From Spirosoma oryzicola (lineage in GTDB: Bacteria > Bacteroidota > Bacteroidia > Cytophagales > Spirosomataceae), in the NCBI RefSeq assembly GCF_021233055.1, contig NZ_CP089538.1:4604501-4668500 (forward strand): a stretch of 64,000 nucleotides of DNA. Reading direction: 5' to 3'. The translations under genes and the position numbers were made by a program. The number at the start of each line of letters is the position of its first letter. Position 1 is the first letter of the stretch. The notes beneath the pieces were generated by a model, which did no database searches, was not told where the DNA came from, and saw only the letters and a program-made list of their open reading frames with translations. Below are positions 35,986-44,966 of this stretch, one piece after another.

Positions 35986-37515
35986 ATGAAGAAGTTAATT
36001 TACACAAGCGTATTGGCGGCAGGTCTTTCCCTGAGCTCCTGTAGCGAGTTTCTGGACGTCAACAACGACCCGAACAACATTCAGGCCGTTCAAGTCTCGC
36101 AGCTATTGCCATCGGTTACGGTCAACGTGGGCTACATGGGGGCCAGTGATTTATTCCGATACGCCAGCCTGTTGGTTCAGCAGTTCAGCGGACAAGGACC
36201 GAACACGGGTTTTGCGACCTTCAAAGAATACGAACGCTACAACATCAATAACTCCGACGTAAACAACCAGTGGGTACGCATTTTCTCTACCACGCTGAGC
36301 GATACGGAGCTGATGATCGATCAGGCCACCAAAGAAGGCAGTCCGCACTACGCTGGTGTTGGTAAAATCCTGAAAGCGTACGTATATCAGACAACCGTGG
36401 ATGCCTGGGGTGATGTGCCCTACAGCGAAGCCAGCAAACACAGCGCTAATTTTTACCCGGCGTTTGACGATGATGAAGCGATTTACAAAGATTTGATCCG
36501 GCTGATCGACGATGGCATCAAGGACGTTAGCGCAACAACGTCGGCCTTATCACCGAACGTCAACACAACAATCTACGCAGCCGGTACGTGGGCAGCTTCG
36601 TAAGCGCAATGGATCAAATTTGCCAACACGCTGAAACTACGCATCTTCCTGCATTATTCGGCCAAAGACCCGGCGTATACCACGCAGCAGATTACGGCGT
36701 TGATCAACAGTGGCGCTAAGTTTATGGAAAGTACATCCGATAATTTCCAGATGGCTTTTCTGTCAGAATCACAGCGTCAGAATCCGCTGTACAGCATGGA
36801 AAACGGTCAGTTCAAAAACCAGTTTTTCCCGCATCGCTTTCTGGTCAATCTAATGAACGCCAAGACCGATCCGCGCCGGTCAGCCTACTTCGTTCCGTTC
36901 CCGTACACCGCCAATACGGCCACCGCTACGTACAAAGGAGCCAGTGCCCTCGATCCCGATCCGTCGTCGGCGTATTCGCGCAACTACCGGTACATTTACG
37001 GAACCCCCTCCGCGGTGAATGTGGCGCTGGTCAACGCCGATGGGAGCTTGAAAGATGGAGCGATCACGTATTCGGGTAATGCACCCGCTCGACTGCTTAC
37101 GTTTGCCGAGTACAATTTTATCCGGGCCGAAGCGGCACTGGCTTACGGCGCTCCCGGCAGTTCGCAAAGCTTTTTTGAGGCAGGAATCCGGGCGTCGATG
37201 ACCGATGCGGGTGTTGCTGCGGCTGATGTAACGACGTATCTAGCGGCCAATGGCACACTGAAAGGAACACCCGCCCAGATGCTTGAGCAGATCATCACGG
37301 AAAAATACGTGGCGAACCACGGCGTCCTGATGGAACCCTGGACGGACTACCGCCGAACGGGTTACCCGGCTCTCACACCTTTAAAAACGCCGTTTGCGAT
37401 TTATGACGAGGTGCCGCATTCTTTATTCTACGCCCAGTCTGAGATCAGCAATAATATAAAGGCCAAACAACGAAGCACGATGCTGGAGCGGGTATTTTGG
37501 GATACGCGCAAATAA
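35986..37515 (+). pseudogene. SusD-like lipoprotein gene interrupted by one in-frame TAA
   Basis: The frame reads 205 codons of a SusD-like protein: lipobox LSLSSCSEFLDVNNDPN, then AYVYQTTVDAWGDVPYSEAS. It then meets TAA at 36601-36603 and continues in the same frame for 303 codons to the stop at 37515. The sequence directly after the TAA (AQWIKFANTLKLRIFLHYS) is the conserved SusD block, so nothing is missing and no frameshift is needed. The C-terminal part is intact up to YVANHGVLMEPWTDYRRTGYP. The total of 509 residues is normal for the family (SusD-like type 2). One base change from CAA, AAA or GAA explains it. It could be a recent pseudogene or a sequencing error; read-through is unlikely. 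No start codon with a plausible signal peptide exists for the second part. Confidence 0.9.
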
Positions 37516-37610
37516 TTAGGAACTAGTCTGGCGTTTGGCACCCGAAGTCGATTATACTTCATCAACAGACACTTCACCTGCCGAACGTCGGACTAGTTAT
37601 TCAATGGGAT

Positions 37611-37709
37611 CTATCGTCGGTGGTGTCGGCTTCACTGTGGTGTCGGTTTTGAGAACCGCGCGGGCGGCCCCGCCGACACCACCGATGATAGATCAGGTTT
37701 GAGAACCTG
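37611..37709. repeat. Palindromic intergenic repeat, copy 1
   Basis: Outer 20-base arms (37611-37630 and 37672-37691) are reverse complements with one mismatch. Between them lies a small CGGTT...AACCG hairpin (37644-37658), and just after them a CAGGTT/AACCTG hairpin (37694-37709). The core GCGCGGGcGGCCCCGCcGA and the GGTGTCGGTTTTGAGAACC segment recur in copy 2 at 40722. REP-like elements of this kind usually occur many times per genome. Confidence 0.75.
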
Positions 37710-37789
37710 ACCGCGCAACTTTATTTTTGGCAAACTATCCGTTGTCAAACCCGGTCGGGTTTGAATCTCTACCCGCTAACCCGTATGCC

Positions 37790-40690
37790 ATGCTGAACGT
37801 ATACACCCAGACTCTATTCGTATTTTGCCTTGTCGGTAAACTCTCCGCTCAACCGGTGAACGACACGAAAGTCGCCCACGAGTTGTTGGCAAAAGCCCGA
37901 ACGTCGGTTCGTAGTCAGTTACAGCAAGGCACGACCGGCAAAGCACCGCTTATTAAACGAATGCTGGACCTGGGTATCTGGCGAGAAGCAACCGACGCTT
38001 TACAGTCCGGTAAAGGATTGAGCAATACGGACAAATCGCTGTTATGGGCCGAATATTATTGGTTAAACAACGATTTTAAGCAGGCAGAGAAAAACGTCAG
38101 AAACGCGCTTACTGCAGATAAAAACAGTCGATGGGGCAAGCGGTTAAAAGCGCAGTTGGCCATTGAAGCCTGGGATTTACCCAATGCCGAGAAACAATGC
38201 AAAGCGCTCTTAGCCAGCAACCCGACCGACGACGAGACCGCGTTGGTTTTGGGACGAGCCTTGCTTTTGCAGAAGAAATACCCTGAAGCGTTAGCCGTTG
38301 CCAAAGCCCTTCAGCAAACTAATCCAAAACTGGCGGGCGCTTACCAGCTGGAAGCAAATGTGTATTTCTGGGATCAGCACCCCGAACAGGCCGAAGCACC
38401 CCTGGTGAAGTCGCTGACGCTCGATCCGCTGAACGCCGACGCCCGGTTCAGTTACGGCTACGCCATCTGGCGCCGGATCGACGCGACGCAGCTCAACGAT
38501 ATGGCCGCTCAGTGGCAACTTGCCCTCGCCATCAATCCGCTGCATTTTCAAACCCACTGGCACTGGGGCAACGGCCACACGAACCTGACGTACGCCGACT
38601 ACGCGGATAAAAACGAAAAGGAAATTCGCGAAAAATTAAGGGAGGCCGACAAACTATTTCATGCCAAACGACTGTCCGATGCGGTTGCCGTTACGTACCG
38701 GGTTGAAAAGGAATACCCGGCTTCGGTGCTGCCAGCCATGCACCGGGGATCGCTGTACTACAGTGACTTCGACACACCAAACCGGAAAGCGAATCTTGAT
38801 TCAGCGGAACAGGCCTTCGTGACGATCCTGAACAAGAAAAACCATTACGGTCCGGCGCACAACGGCCTATCGGCGGTCATCAAATCCAAGCGGATACCGT
38901 ACCTAATGACCTACGATTCGATTACCAATGTACTCAAGACCACGAAGATTAAAGACCCCGAAAACTTCGCAAACGTATTTCCTGATCTAAGCTATTACCC
39001 CGGCGACTGGGCGAAGGCGATGGTCTGGAACCAGATGTATACCAGCGTCGTATACTTCCCGTTTCTGTCGAAGCAGGGCAATGCATTTGCGGTTTCTCCG
39101 CTTCACATCGATCTAGCCCTAACGATGCGATCCCCTCAGTTTCGCTACACCACAACGTTCGACAACCGCCAGTGGATGGATATTCGCGGGGTGGGAAGTG
39201 GAGCTGCCGACATCGAATACGTGGAACGGGGAGCGTACGAAGAACGAAACGTGGTACTGCATGAATACGTCCACCTGTTTCATGGCCGGGTGCTGACCGA
39301 CGCCGAAAATCGTAAAATTCGGGAGCGCTATTACCACGCCATGAAGAACCACCTGACGCTGGATTATTATTCGCAGAATAACGAATCCGAATATTTCGCG
39401 CAGACCTATCCGGCTTACTTCGAAAAGATAAAAGTACACCCGCTCGATTTTAAATCGATGAACATCACCGCCGAACTGAAAAGCAAAGACCCAGAGATGT
39501 ATGCCTTTCTGGATGCACTGGTCAAGAAAGAGCGGGCGTACCTGAACGGCGATCAGTCGGTGATGGCATCCAACTGGGCGCAGGTATATCTCAACATGAG
39601 CAACAAAGTAGCTCGCTCCGACTCCGCCAAAGCGGGTAAATACCTCGATACAGCGCTAGTCTACGATAACAAGTACCAGCCCGCCTATCTAGCTTATGCC
39701 CGACTCAAGCAACAGCAGAACGATTTTGATAAAGCGCTGAGTTACATCAAAGCCGCTGAGACAATCGACCCCAATTACGCACCAGTCTACGCGGCCTACG
39801 CGCATCTGGAAGAAGCCCGCTACACGCCCGACAAAAGCCGGGATGATCTGATAACGACGCAGACTCACTGGTACCAGAAAGCCCTCGATCTGGAGAACGA
39901 CTACCAGACACGAGCAGCCGTAGCTATTCAATTGCAGGAAATGTTTTTCCAGAACGGACGGATTGGTCAGGCGATCAAAGCCGCCGAAAACTATGCCGCT
40001 ACAGGCCCCGACGTGTCTACCTATCTGCGTGACCGACGCGACGACGCCAAGGCTTTCGCGGCTGCCCAACGGGCAATGCTCGGCTACGCGGATCAACTCG
40101 ATGTATTGAAAAAGCTGGTGTTGCAGCGGCCACAGAATTACCCATTACGGAGTCTGTACGCCGATGCGCTGTTGGCCAACGGACGCTATCAGGACTGCAT
40201 TGAAACCATGAAGCAGGTGCAGCGCATTCTGGAAGCAAGTAAAAACGGACGCGCTGACTTCGACCTGCGGATTGCCGAAAGCTACGCCAAACTAAACAAG
40301 CAGGATTCGCTGTCCTATTATCTGAACAACGTTATAGCCGAGAAATCGGATCTTGATCCGCTTAGCAAGCAACGTCTGGTTCGGCTACTGGCAACGACCA
40401 ACCGACTGACCGATGCCGAAGCGCTTTTTAAGACCTTGTCTACAAAAGGAACGTCGCTTTATCAGTCGGCTGCGTTACAATCGGGTGGCGTTCTGCACGC
40501 CTTAAGCGGCAAAGCGGATGAAGCCGTCACCGCCTACAAGCAATCGCTGGAACGTAACCCGTATAACATGCACAGCTATGCCGCTTTGGCGGACCTTTAC
40601 AAAAAAACAGGAAAACAAGCAGAGCTAAAAGAGCTGACGACAACAGCTAACCAACTAGATATTAAACCGGGAACGGTCGCTGGCTTATAA
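37790..40690 (+). CDS. Secreted TPR protein with HExxH metalloprotease motif
   Basis: A 966-residue protein when started at ATG 37790, giving the signal peptide MLNVYTQTLFVFCLVGKLSAQ; the frame opens upstream at a TTG that would add 21 non-signal residues. TPR-like helical repeats run at about 20-300 and again about 640-960 (AYARLKQQQNDFDKALSYIK; ADLYKKTGKQAELKELTT). The centre has a gluzincin-like site, VVLHEYVHLFHG with His491, Glu492 and His495. A probable third ligand is Glu532 or Glu534 in NNESEYFAQ. It is predicted to be a periplasmic or surface zinc peptidase. It follows the SusC/SusD pair and precedes an S10 carboxypeptidase. Confidence 0.85.
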   Translation: MLNVYTQTLFVFCLVGKLSAQPVNDTKVAHELLAKARTSVRSQLQQGTTGKAPLIKRMLDLGIWREATDALQSGKGLSNTDKSLLWAEYYWLNNDFKQAEKNVRNALTADKNSRWGKRLKAQLAIEAWDLPNAEKQCKALLASNPTDDETALVLGRALLLQKKYPEALAVAKALQQTNPKLAGAYQLEANVYFWDQHPEQAEAPLVKSLTLDPLNADARFSYGYAIWRRIDATQLNDMAAQWQLALAINPLHFQTHWHWGNGHTNLTYADYADKNEKEIREKLREADKLFHAKRLSDAVAVTYRVEKEYPASVLPAMHRGSLYYSDFDTPNRKANLDSAEQAFVTILNKKNHYGPAHNGLSAVIKSKRIPYLMTYDSITNVLKTTKIKDPENFANVFPDLSYYPGDWAKAMVWNQMYTSVVYFPFLSKQGNAFAVSPLHIDLALTMRSPQFRYTTTFDNRQWMDIRGVGSGAADIEYVERGAYEERNVVLHEYVHLFHGRVLTDAENRKIRERYYHAMKNHLTLDYYSQNNESEYFAQTYPAYFEKIKVHPLDFKSMNITAELKSKDPEMYAFLDALVKKERAYLNGDQSVMASNWAQVYLNMSNKVARSDSAKAGKYLDTALVYDNKYQPAYLAYARLKQQQNDFDKALSYIKAAETIDPNYAPVYAAYAHLEEARYTPDKSRDDLITTQTHWYQKALDLENDYQTRAAVAIQLQEMFFQNGRIGQAIKAAENYAATGPDVSTYLRDRRDDAKAFAAAQRAMLGYADQLDVLKKLVLQRPQNYPLRSLYADALLANGRYQDCIETMKQVQRILEASKNGRADFDLRIAESYAKLNKQDSLSYYLNNVIAEKSDLDPLSKQRLVRLLATTNRLTDAEALFKTLSTKGTSLYQSAALQSGGVLHALSGKADEAVTAYKQSLERNPYNMHSYAALADLYKKTGKQAELKELTTTANQLDIKPGTVAGL

Positions 40691-40721
40691 AATCAGATAA
40701 GCGGTAGCTTACTGTATTTTT

Positions 40722-40778
40722 AGTGGTGTCGGTTTCTCAAAACCGACACCACTGCGCGGGTGGCCCCGCTGATACCAT
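40722..40778. repeat. Palindromic intergenic repeat, copy 2
   Basis: A perfect 14-bp hairpin (40722-40735 with 40740-40753, 4-base loop) built from GTGTCGGTTT, followed by GCGCGGGtGGCCCCGCtGAtACCA. That tail matches copy 1 at 37657-37682 with only C/T differences. It lies between the TPR peptidase gene and the S10 peptidase gene. Confidence 0.75.
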
Positions 40779-40832
40779 AACAAATTCCTCACGATCAACT
40801 CTTATTACGCATTACCAAAAAGTACGCTATAC

Positions 40833-42419
40833 ATGAAACGAATTGTCTTTTTATTACTTTTCTGCCTGACAACAGGTTCGTTATCCATTGCGCAAAGTCA
40901 ACGTGGTCAGGGTCAACGCTCGGCAGCTCCCCCGCCAGCCGATGATCAGGCAGCTCGGGCCACGGCCAGCCCTGCCCCGAAACCATCGCCCGGCGACTTG
41001 ACGTTGCCAATGGATTCCAGTGTTATAACGACCCATGCCGTAACCATCAAAGGGCAGCGCGTTCCCTACACCGCTACCGTTGGCACACAGCCCGTCTGGG
41101 ACGAGAATGGCAAGCCGATAGCGGGAGTCTTTTACACGTACTACGAGCGCTCCGATGTGAAAGACCGGACGACTCGCCCGCTGGTCATTTCCTTCAACGG
41201 AGGTCCCGGTACAGCCTCAGTCTGGATGCACCTCGCTTACACGGGTCCCAAGCTCCTCAACATTGACAGTGAAGGTTATCCCTTGCAACCTTACACCGTA
41301 AAAGACAACCCCAACTCGATTCTGGATGTAGCCGACATCGTGTACATCGACCCGGTCAACACGGGCTATTCTCGGATGGCAAATAAGGATGTGCCCCGCT
41401 CCAAGTTCTTTGGCGTGAACGCCGATATTAAATACCTGGCCGAGTGGCTCAATGTATTTGTCAGCCGCAAAAATCGCTGGCCGTCACCTAAATACCTGAT
41501 TGGCGAAAGTTACGGTACAACGCGGGTTTCGGGATTGGCCCTGGAATTACAAAACGCCAGCTGGATGTATCTCAATGGAGTGATTCTGGTTTCGCCAACG
41601 GATCTGGGTATTAACCGGGAAGGCCCCGTTGGTGCCGCTAACCTGTTGCCGTATTACGCAGCGACAGCCTGGTTCCACAAAGTACTTCCCGCCGACCTGC
41701 AACAGAAAGACCTGACGGCTATGCTGCCCGAAGTCGAACAGTTTACGATTAATGAGTTACTTCCGGCACTAGCTAAAGGTGGTTTTCTGGAAGCCGACAA
41801 GAAAAAGCAGATAGCCGCGAAGGTAGCCCGCTATTCGGGTCTATCCGAGAAAGTCATCATGGAACACAATCTGATGATTCCAACGTCTTTCTTCTGGAAA
41901 GAATTATTGCGGGACAAAGGAAACACCATTGGTCGGTTGGATTCACGCTACCTGGGCATCGACCGCGAAGATGCGGGTGAGCGTCCCGATTATTCGCCGG
42001 AGCTAACATCCTGGCTTCATTCGTTTGCGGCTCCGATCAACTACTACTTCCGGGAGTTTTTGAATTACAAGACGGATCTGAAATACTACATGTTTGGTCC
42101 TGTACATCCGTGGGCACGGACGGGTGCGGATACCGACCGGACGGGTGAAAACCTGCGGCAGGCCATGGCGCAAAATCCTTATCTGCATTTACTGGTTCAG
42201 TCGGGCTATTACGATGGCGCCTGCGATTACTTTGGTGCTCAGTATAACATGTGGCAGATGGACCCAAGTGGAAAGCTGAAAAGCCGGATGGACTGGAAAG
42301 GCTATCGGAGCGGACACATGATGTACCTGCGTCAGGAAGACCTCGTTAAGTCGAACGATGATTTGCGCGATTTTATCAAGAAGTCAACACCGAAACCAAA
42401 TCAACCGGCCAAGTACTAA
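40833..42419 (+). CDS. Exported S10 serine carboxypeptidase
   Basis: A 528-residue exported peptidase with a signal peptide (MKRIVFLLLFCLTTGSLSIAQ) and a Gln/Pro/Ala-rich linker to about residue 55. The S10 alpha/beta-hydrolase fold is clear: the oxyanion-hole region ISFNGGPGTASVWMHL, nucleophile Ser226 in LIGESYGTTRVSGLA, the Asp-containing SGYYDGACDYFGAQYNMWQ, and His495 in RSGHMMYLRQEDL. These enzymes remove C-terminal residues from peptides at acidic pH. Being the last gene of the SusC / SusD / metallopeptidase group, it supports peptide use as the job of the locus. Confidence 0.93.
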   Translation: MKRIVFLLLFCLTTGSLSIAQSQRGQGQRSAAPPPADDQAARATASPAPKPSPGDLTLPMDSSVITTHAVTIKGQRVPYTATVGTQPVWDENGKPIAGVFYTYYERSDVKDRTTRPLVISFNGGPGTASVWMHLAYTGPKLLNIDSEGYPLQPYTVKDNPNSILDVADIVYIDPVNTGYSRMANKDVPRSKFFGVNADIKYLAEWLNVFVSRKNRWPSPKYLIGESYGTTRVSGLALELQNASWMYLNGVILVSPTDLGINREGPVGAANLLPYYAATAWFHKVLPADLQQKDLTAMLPEVEQFTINELLPALAKGGFLEADKKKQIAAKVARYSGLSEKVIMEHNLMIPTSFFWKELLRDKGNTIGRLDSRYLGIDREDAGERPDYSPELTSWLHSFAAPINYYFREFLNYKTDLKYYMFGPVHPWARTGADTDRTGENLRQAMAQNPYLHLLVQSGYYDGACDYFGAQYNMWQMDPSGKLKSRMDWKGYRSGHMMYLRQEDLVKSNDDLRDFIKKSTPKPNQPAKY

Positions 42420-42425
42420 CGCTTA

Positions 42426-42461
42426 GTTGCGCCGGTGTTTCTAAGCGATCACCGGCGCAAC
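42426..42461. terminator. GC-rich hairpin between convergent genes
   Basis: Perfect 12-bp stem (42426-42437 with 42450-42461), 12-base loop, seven bases after the S10 stop and just before the proline dehydrogenase stop. There is no T-run on either strand, so termination by it is likely inefficient or serves to protect mRNA ends. Confidence 0.5.
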
Positions 42462-42467
42462 CAGGCA

Positions 42468-43682
42468 TTAAATACCTCTCCTCTTTATTTCCTTCTCAAT
42501 CAAAAACAGCTCCCGGCTGGTTTGTCCAGCAACGGAGCTGTTTTCTTGTGCCCGTCTCATCAAATACGGAATAACATCTTCAATGGGACCATATGGCAGA
42601 TACTTGCTGACATTACACCCGGCTTTGGCAAGGTTGAACGTAATGTTATCGCTCATGCCATACAACTGCGAAAAATGAACGTGCGGGTGATTGGTTGGTA
42701 AGCTGGCTTCCTGAAGCAGTTGAACCGCAAGCTGAGAACTGTATTCATTGTGCGAAGCAACAATTACCGAGATGCTATCCAGATGCTGAATGCTGTAGGC
42801 AATCGCATCGTTAAAATCCTGATCACTGGACGACTTATCGGGTTGGATCGGGGATAATTTATTCTGGGAACCAGCCCGTCTTCGCTCTTTCTCCATGTAA
42901 GCCCCCCGTACGATTTTTGCGCCAAACAGAAACCCGTTGGCTATCGCTAGTTCGTGGCAGTACTTTAAAAACTCCAGCCGGTCGTGTCGATACAGTTGGA
43001 TGGTATTGTAAACAACCACCTGTTTTTGGTTGTATCGCTGCATAACCTTCATTGTCAATGCATCGATGGTGTTTTGTATCCACGACTCCTCGGCATCAAT
43101 GAGAATCCCTACTTTTTTTTGAGCCGCCAGTTCGCAAATTTCGACAAGCCGCCGTTCAACGTTGGCCCACTCCTGCTGTTCGGCTCCACTCAACGGCGCA
43201 TTATCGATAGTGATTTGATCAACCGCTATTTTGGTCGAACCATTCAGTTTTTCGAGAAGGGCGAACCGGGCCAGCGCCGTTAGTTTTATGCCGATAAACG
43301 GTATGTTTTCAAAGCGAGCGCTGTAGTTGATTACGCGGATAAATTCGTTCTTGGCCTTGTCAAAATCCTGCTCACTCTCTTTGCCTTCCGCACCGTAGTC
43401 CAGAATCAGGCTGATACCGTACTTTTTAAAATCATTGACAATTGTGGAGGTCTGTTCGAGCGTTTCTCCCCCGACAAACTGCTCAAATATCGTCGAACGA
43501 AGCAGTCCGTTAATCGGCAATCGCCACTTGACAGCCAATATCGTTAAACTGGTCCCAGCCTTGACCAGCCACGACTGATTCATTAATTGAAACAGCCGGT
43601 ATGTCTTTTTCAGTTGAGCGTCAGACTTGTAAACAAAAGCCTGCTTTGTATCGTCAAAAGATACTTTATCCTTTACGTTCAT
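42468..43682 (-). CDS. Proline dehydrogenase (monofunctional PRODH)
   Basis: A 404-residue FAD enzyme oxidising proline to pyrroline-5-carboxylate. The ATG at 43682 (MNVKDKVSFDD) is preferred over the TTG at 43697. The PRODH barrel is complete: SLILDYGAEGKESEQDFDKA, FIGIKLTALARFALLEKLNG, VGILIDAEESWIQNTIDAL, FGAKIVRGAYMEKERRRAG, and YLPYGPIEDVIPYLMRRAQE. It lacks the P5C dehydrogenase part of bifunctional PutA, which must be elsewhere in the genome. Its place beside a peptide-degradation locus is suggestive, because proline-rich peptides would feed it, but it is on the opposite strand. Confidence 0.94.
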   Translation of the reverse strand: MNVKDKVSFDDTKQAFVYKSDAQLKKTYRLFQLMNQSWLVKAGTSLTILAVKWRLPINGLLRSTIFEQFVGGETLEQTSTIVNDFKKYGISLILDYGAEGKESEQDFDKAKNEFIRVINYSARFENIPFIGIKLTALARFALLEKLNGSTKIAVDQITIDNAPLSGAEQQEWANVERRLVEICELAAQKKVGILIDAEESWIQNTIDALTMKVMQRYNQKQVVVYNTIQLYRHDRLEFLKYCHELAIANGFLFGAKIVRGAYMEKERRRAGSQNKLSPIQPDKSSSDQDFNDAIAYSIQHLDSISVIVASHNEYSSQLAVQLLQEASLPTNHPHVHFSQLYGMSDNITFNLAKAGCNVSKYLPYGPIEDVIPYLMRRAQENSSVAGQTSRELFLIEKEIKRRGI

Positions 43683-44049
43683 ACTCTTTTTATTCAAATT
43701 TATTGATGAAAGTGTAACAGAAAACGTAGCAACAATTTACGATAACACTTGGATAATTATTGCCCAATCGTAAAGGATTGCCGACGGCATTGTGACCACA
43801 AAATTAGCAGGAAACGACTAATCGGTTGACCTCGATCCACAGGAAAGAAACAGCCTTTCCATCCGGTTTAGAATTAATACGTTAAAAAATAGTCTTATAG
43901 TAGACTACAGCTTTTTTTTACGCACTTTTCTTTTCGTATCGATCACGCTGTGAGATTTACGGCGTTATATTGCATATTGTATTTATAGGCGAATGCAGAA
44001 TTTTATTTATGCCTTGATAGTGTTTATAACATTATAATTCGTATCAATC
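43683..44049. other. Divergent intergenic region, proline dehydrogenase / AraC regulator
   Basis: About 370 AT-rich bases between divergent genes. On the minus strand TAAATTTG (plus 43695-43702) fits the -7 box for the proline dehydrogenase and lies 12 bases before its ATG. Nothing equally clear was found for the AraC-type gene; TATATTG near 43971 is an imperfect match. The arrangement would let the AraC-type regulator control the dehydrogenase, which is untested. Confidence 0.5.
43695..43702 (-). promoter_or_regulatory. -7 box for proline dehydrogenase
   Basis: Minus-strand TAAATTTG matches TAnnTTTG. Its closeness to the ATG at 43682 implies a very short leader and also supports that start over the TTG at 43697, which would overlap the box. 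Confidence 0.45.
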
Positions 44050-44943
44050 ATGAAAGTGTTGGAATTTACGCCCCCGGTTCCAAAAGAGGATTCGGTTGTA
44101 GTGGATGAAGACATCCTGCCGTATTTTTATAATTACTTCCACCGTCACAGACAGTTACAGATTACCTTGATTCTTCGCGGAGAAGGGACACTTATGGCAG
44201 GTAATTATAGCCAGTCGTTTAAACCCGGTGACGTTTATATTCTTGGGGCTAATCAACCCCATATTTTCAAATCCGATTCCTCGCATTTTAATAATCCCGA
44301 CAAATTAAACGCGCACGCCATTCACATCTATTTCGATCAGGACCGGATTCCCTGCCCGTTCTTTCATTTGCCGGAAATGGAATCCATCAGCAATTTTTTA
44401 AGCACAACCCAGAATGGATTCCAGCTACCGAGTCAGTACCAAAACTACGTCAGCAGAATCATAAAGAAACTACCCGTAAAGTCGAATCTGGATCGCTTAC
44501 TGACGATTATTAAGCTTTTCGATTATTTCACCAAGCAGGTAAGAGGGTGGAAATCACTAGACTCGGGTTTATCGAATACTCTTTTTTCGGAATCAGAGGG
44601 CCTGCGAATGACCGAGGTTTTTCAATATACGCTGGAGCATTATGCGGAAAACATTACGCTGAACAAAATCGCGGAGATCGCCCATATCACGCCACATGCC
44701 TTTTGTAAATACTTCAAAAAGCACACCCGGAAGACGTACAATACATTTCTAAACGAAATACGAATCAGCGAAGCCTGTAAGAAGATCATCAACAGCAATC
44801 ACGACGGCATATCGACCATAGCGTACTCGACCGGATTCAACAGTGCAACGAATTTTAATCGTGTTTTTCGAAAAACCACAGGCATGTCACCGCGCGATTA
44901 TATTCGGGAGTACAAAAACAAAGCCAGCCTTTACACCAACTGA
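44050..44943 (+). CDS. AraC-family transcriptional regulator
   Basis: A 297-residue regulator. The N-terminal cupin-like sensor domain (about 1-130) contains the family signature HRHRQLQITLILRGEGTLMA and FKPGDVYILGANQPHIF. The C-terminal double helix-turn-helix lies at about 195-292: LNKIAEIAHITPHAFCKYFK, then ISTIAYSTGFNSATNFNRVF and the closing FRKTTGMSPRDYIREYK. It should sense a small molecule, often a sugar in this architecture, and activate a nearby promoter. The divergent gene is proline dehydrogenase and the convergent one an alpha/beta hydrolase. Confidence 0.93.
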   Translation: MKVLEFTPPVPKEDSVVVDEDILPYFYNYFHRHRQLQITLILRGEGTLMAGNYSQSFKPGDVYILGANQPHIFKSDSSHFNNPDKLNAHAIHIYFDQDRIPCPFFHLPEMESISNFLSTTQNGFQLPSQYQNYVSRIIKKLPVKSNLDRLLTIIKLFDYFTKQVRGWKSLDSGLSNTLFSESEGLRMTEVFQYTLEHYAENITLNKIAEIAHITPHAFCKYFKKHTRKTYNTFLNEIRISEACKKIINSNHDGISTIAYSTGFNSATNFNRVFRKTTGMSPRDYIREYKNKASLYTN

Positions 44944-44966
44944 CGTACTGCAAACGAGGAAGTCAA

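Noticed and set aside
36700-37515. Treating the second part of the broken SusD as a separate gene starting at TTG 36700
   Set aside because: It is in the same frame as the first part, starts in the middle of the SusD fold and has no signal peptide; a single interrupted gene explains it better.
42420-42461. H-type pseudoknot
   Set aside because: The first loop would have length zero across an 11-bp stem, which is sterically implausible; competing hairpins are the better reading.
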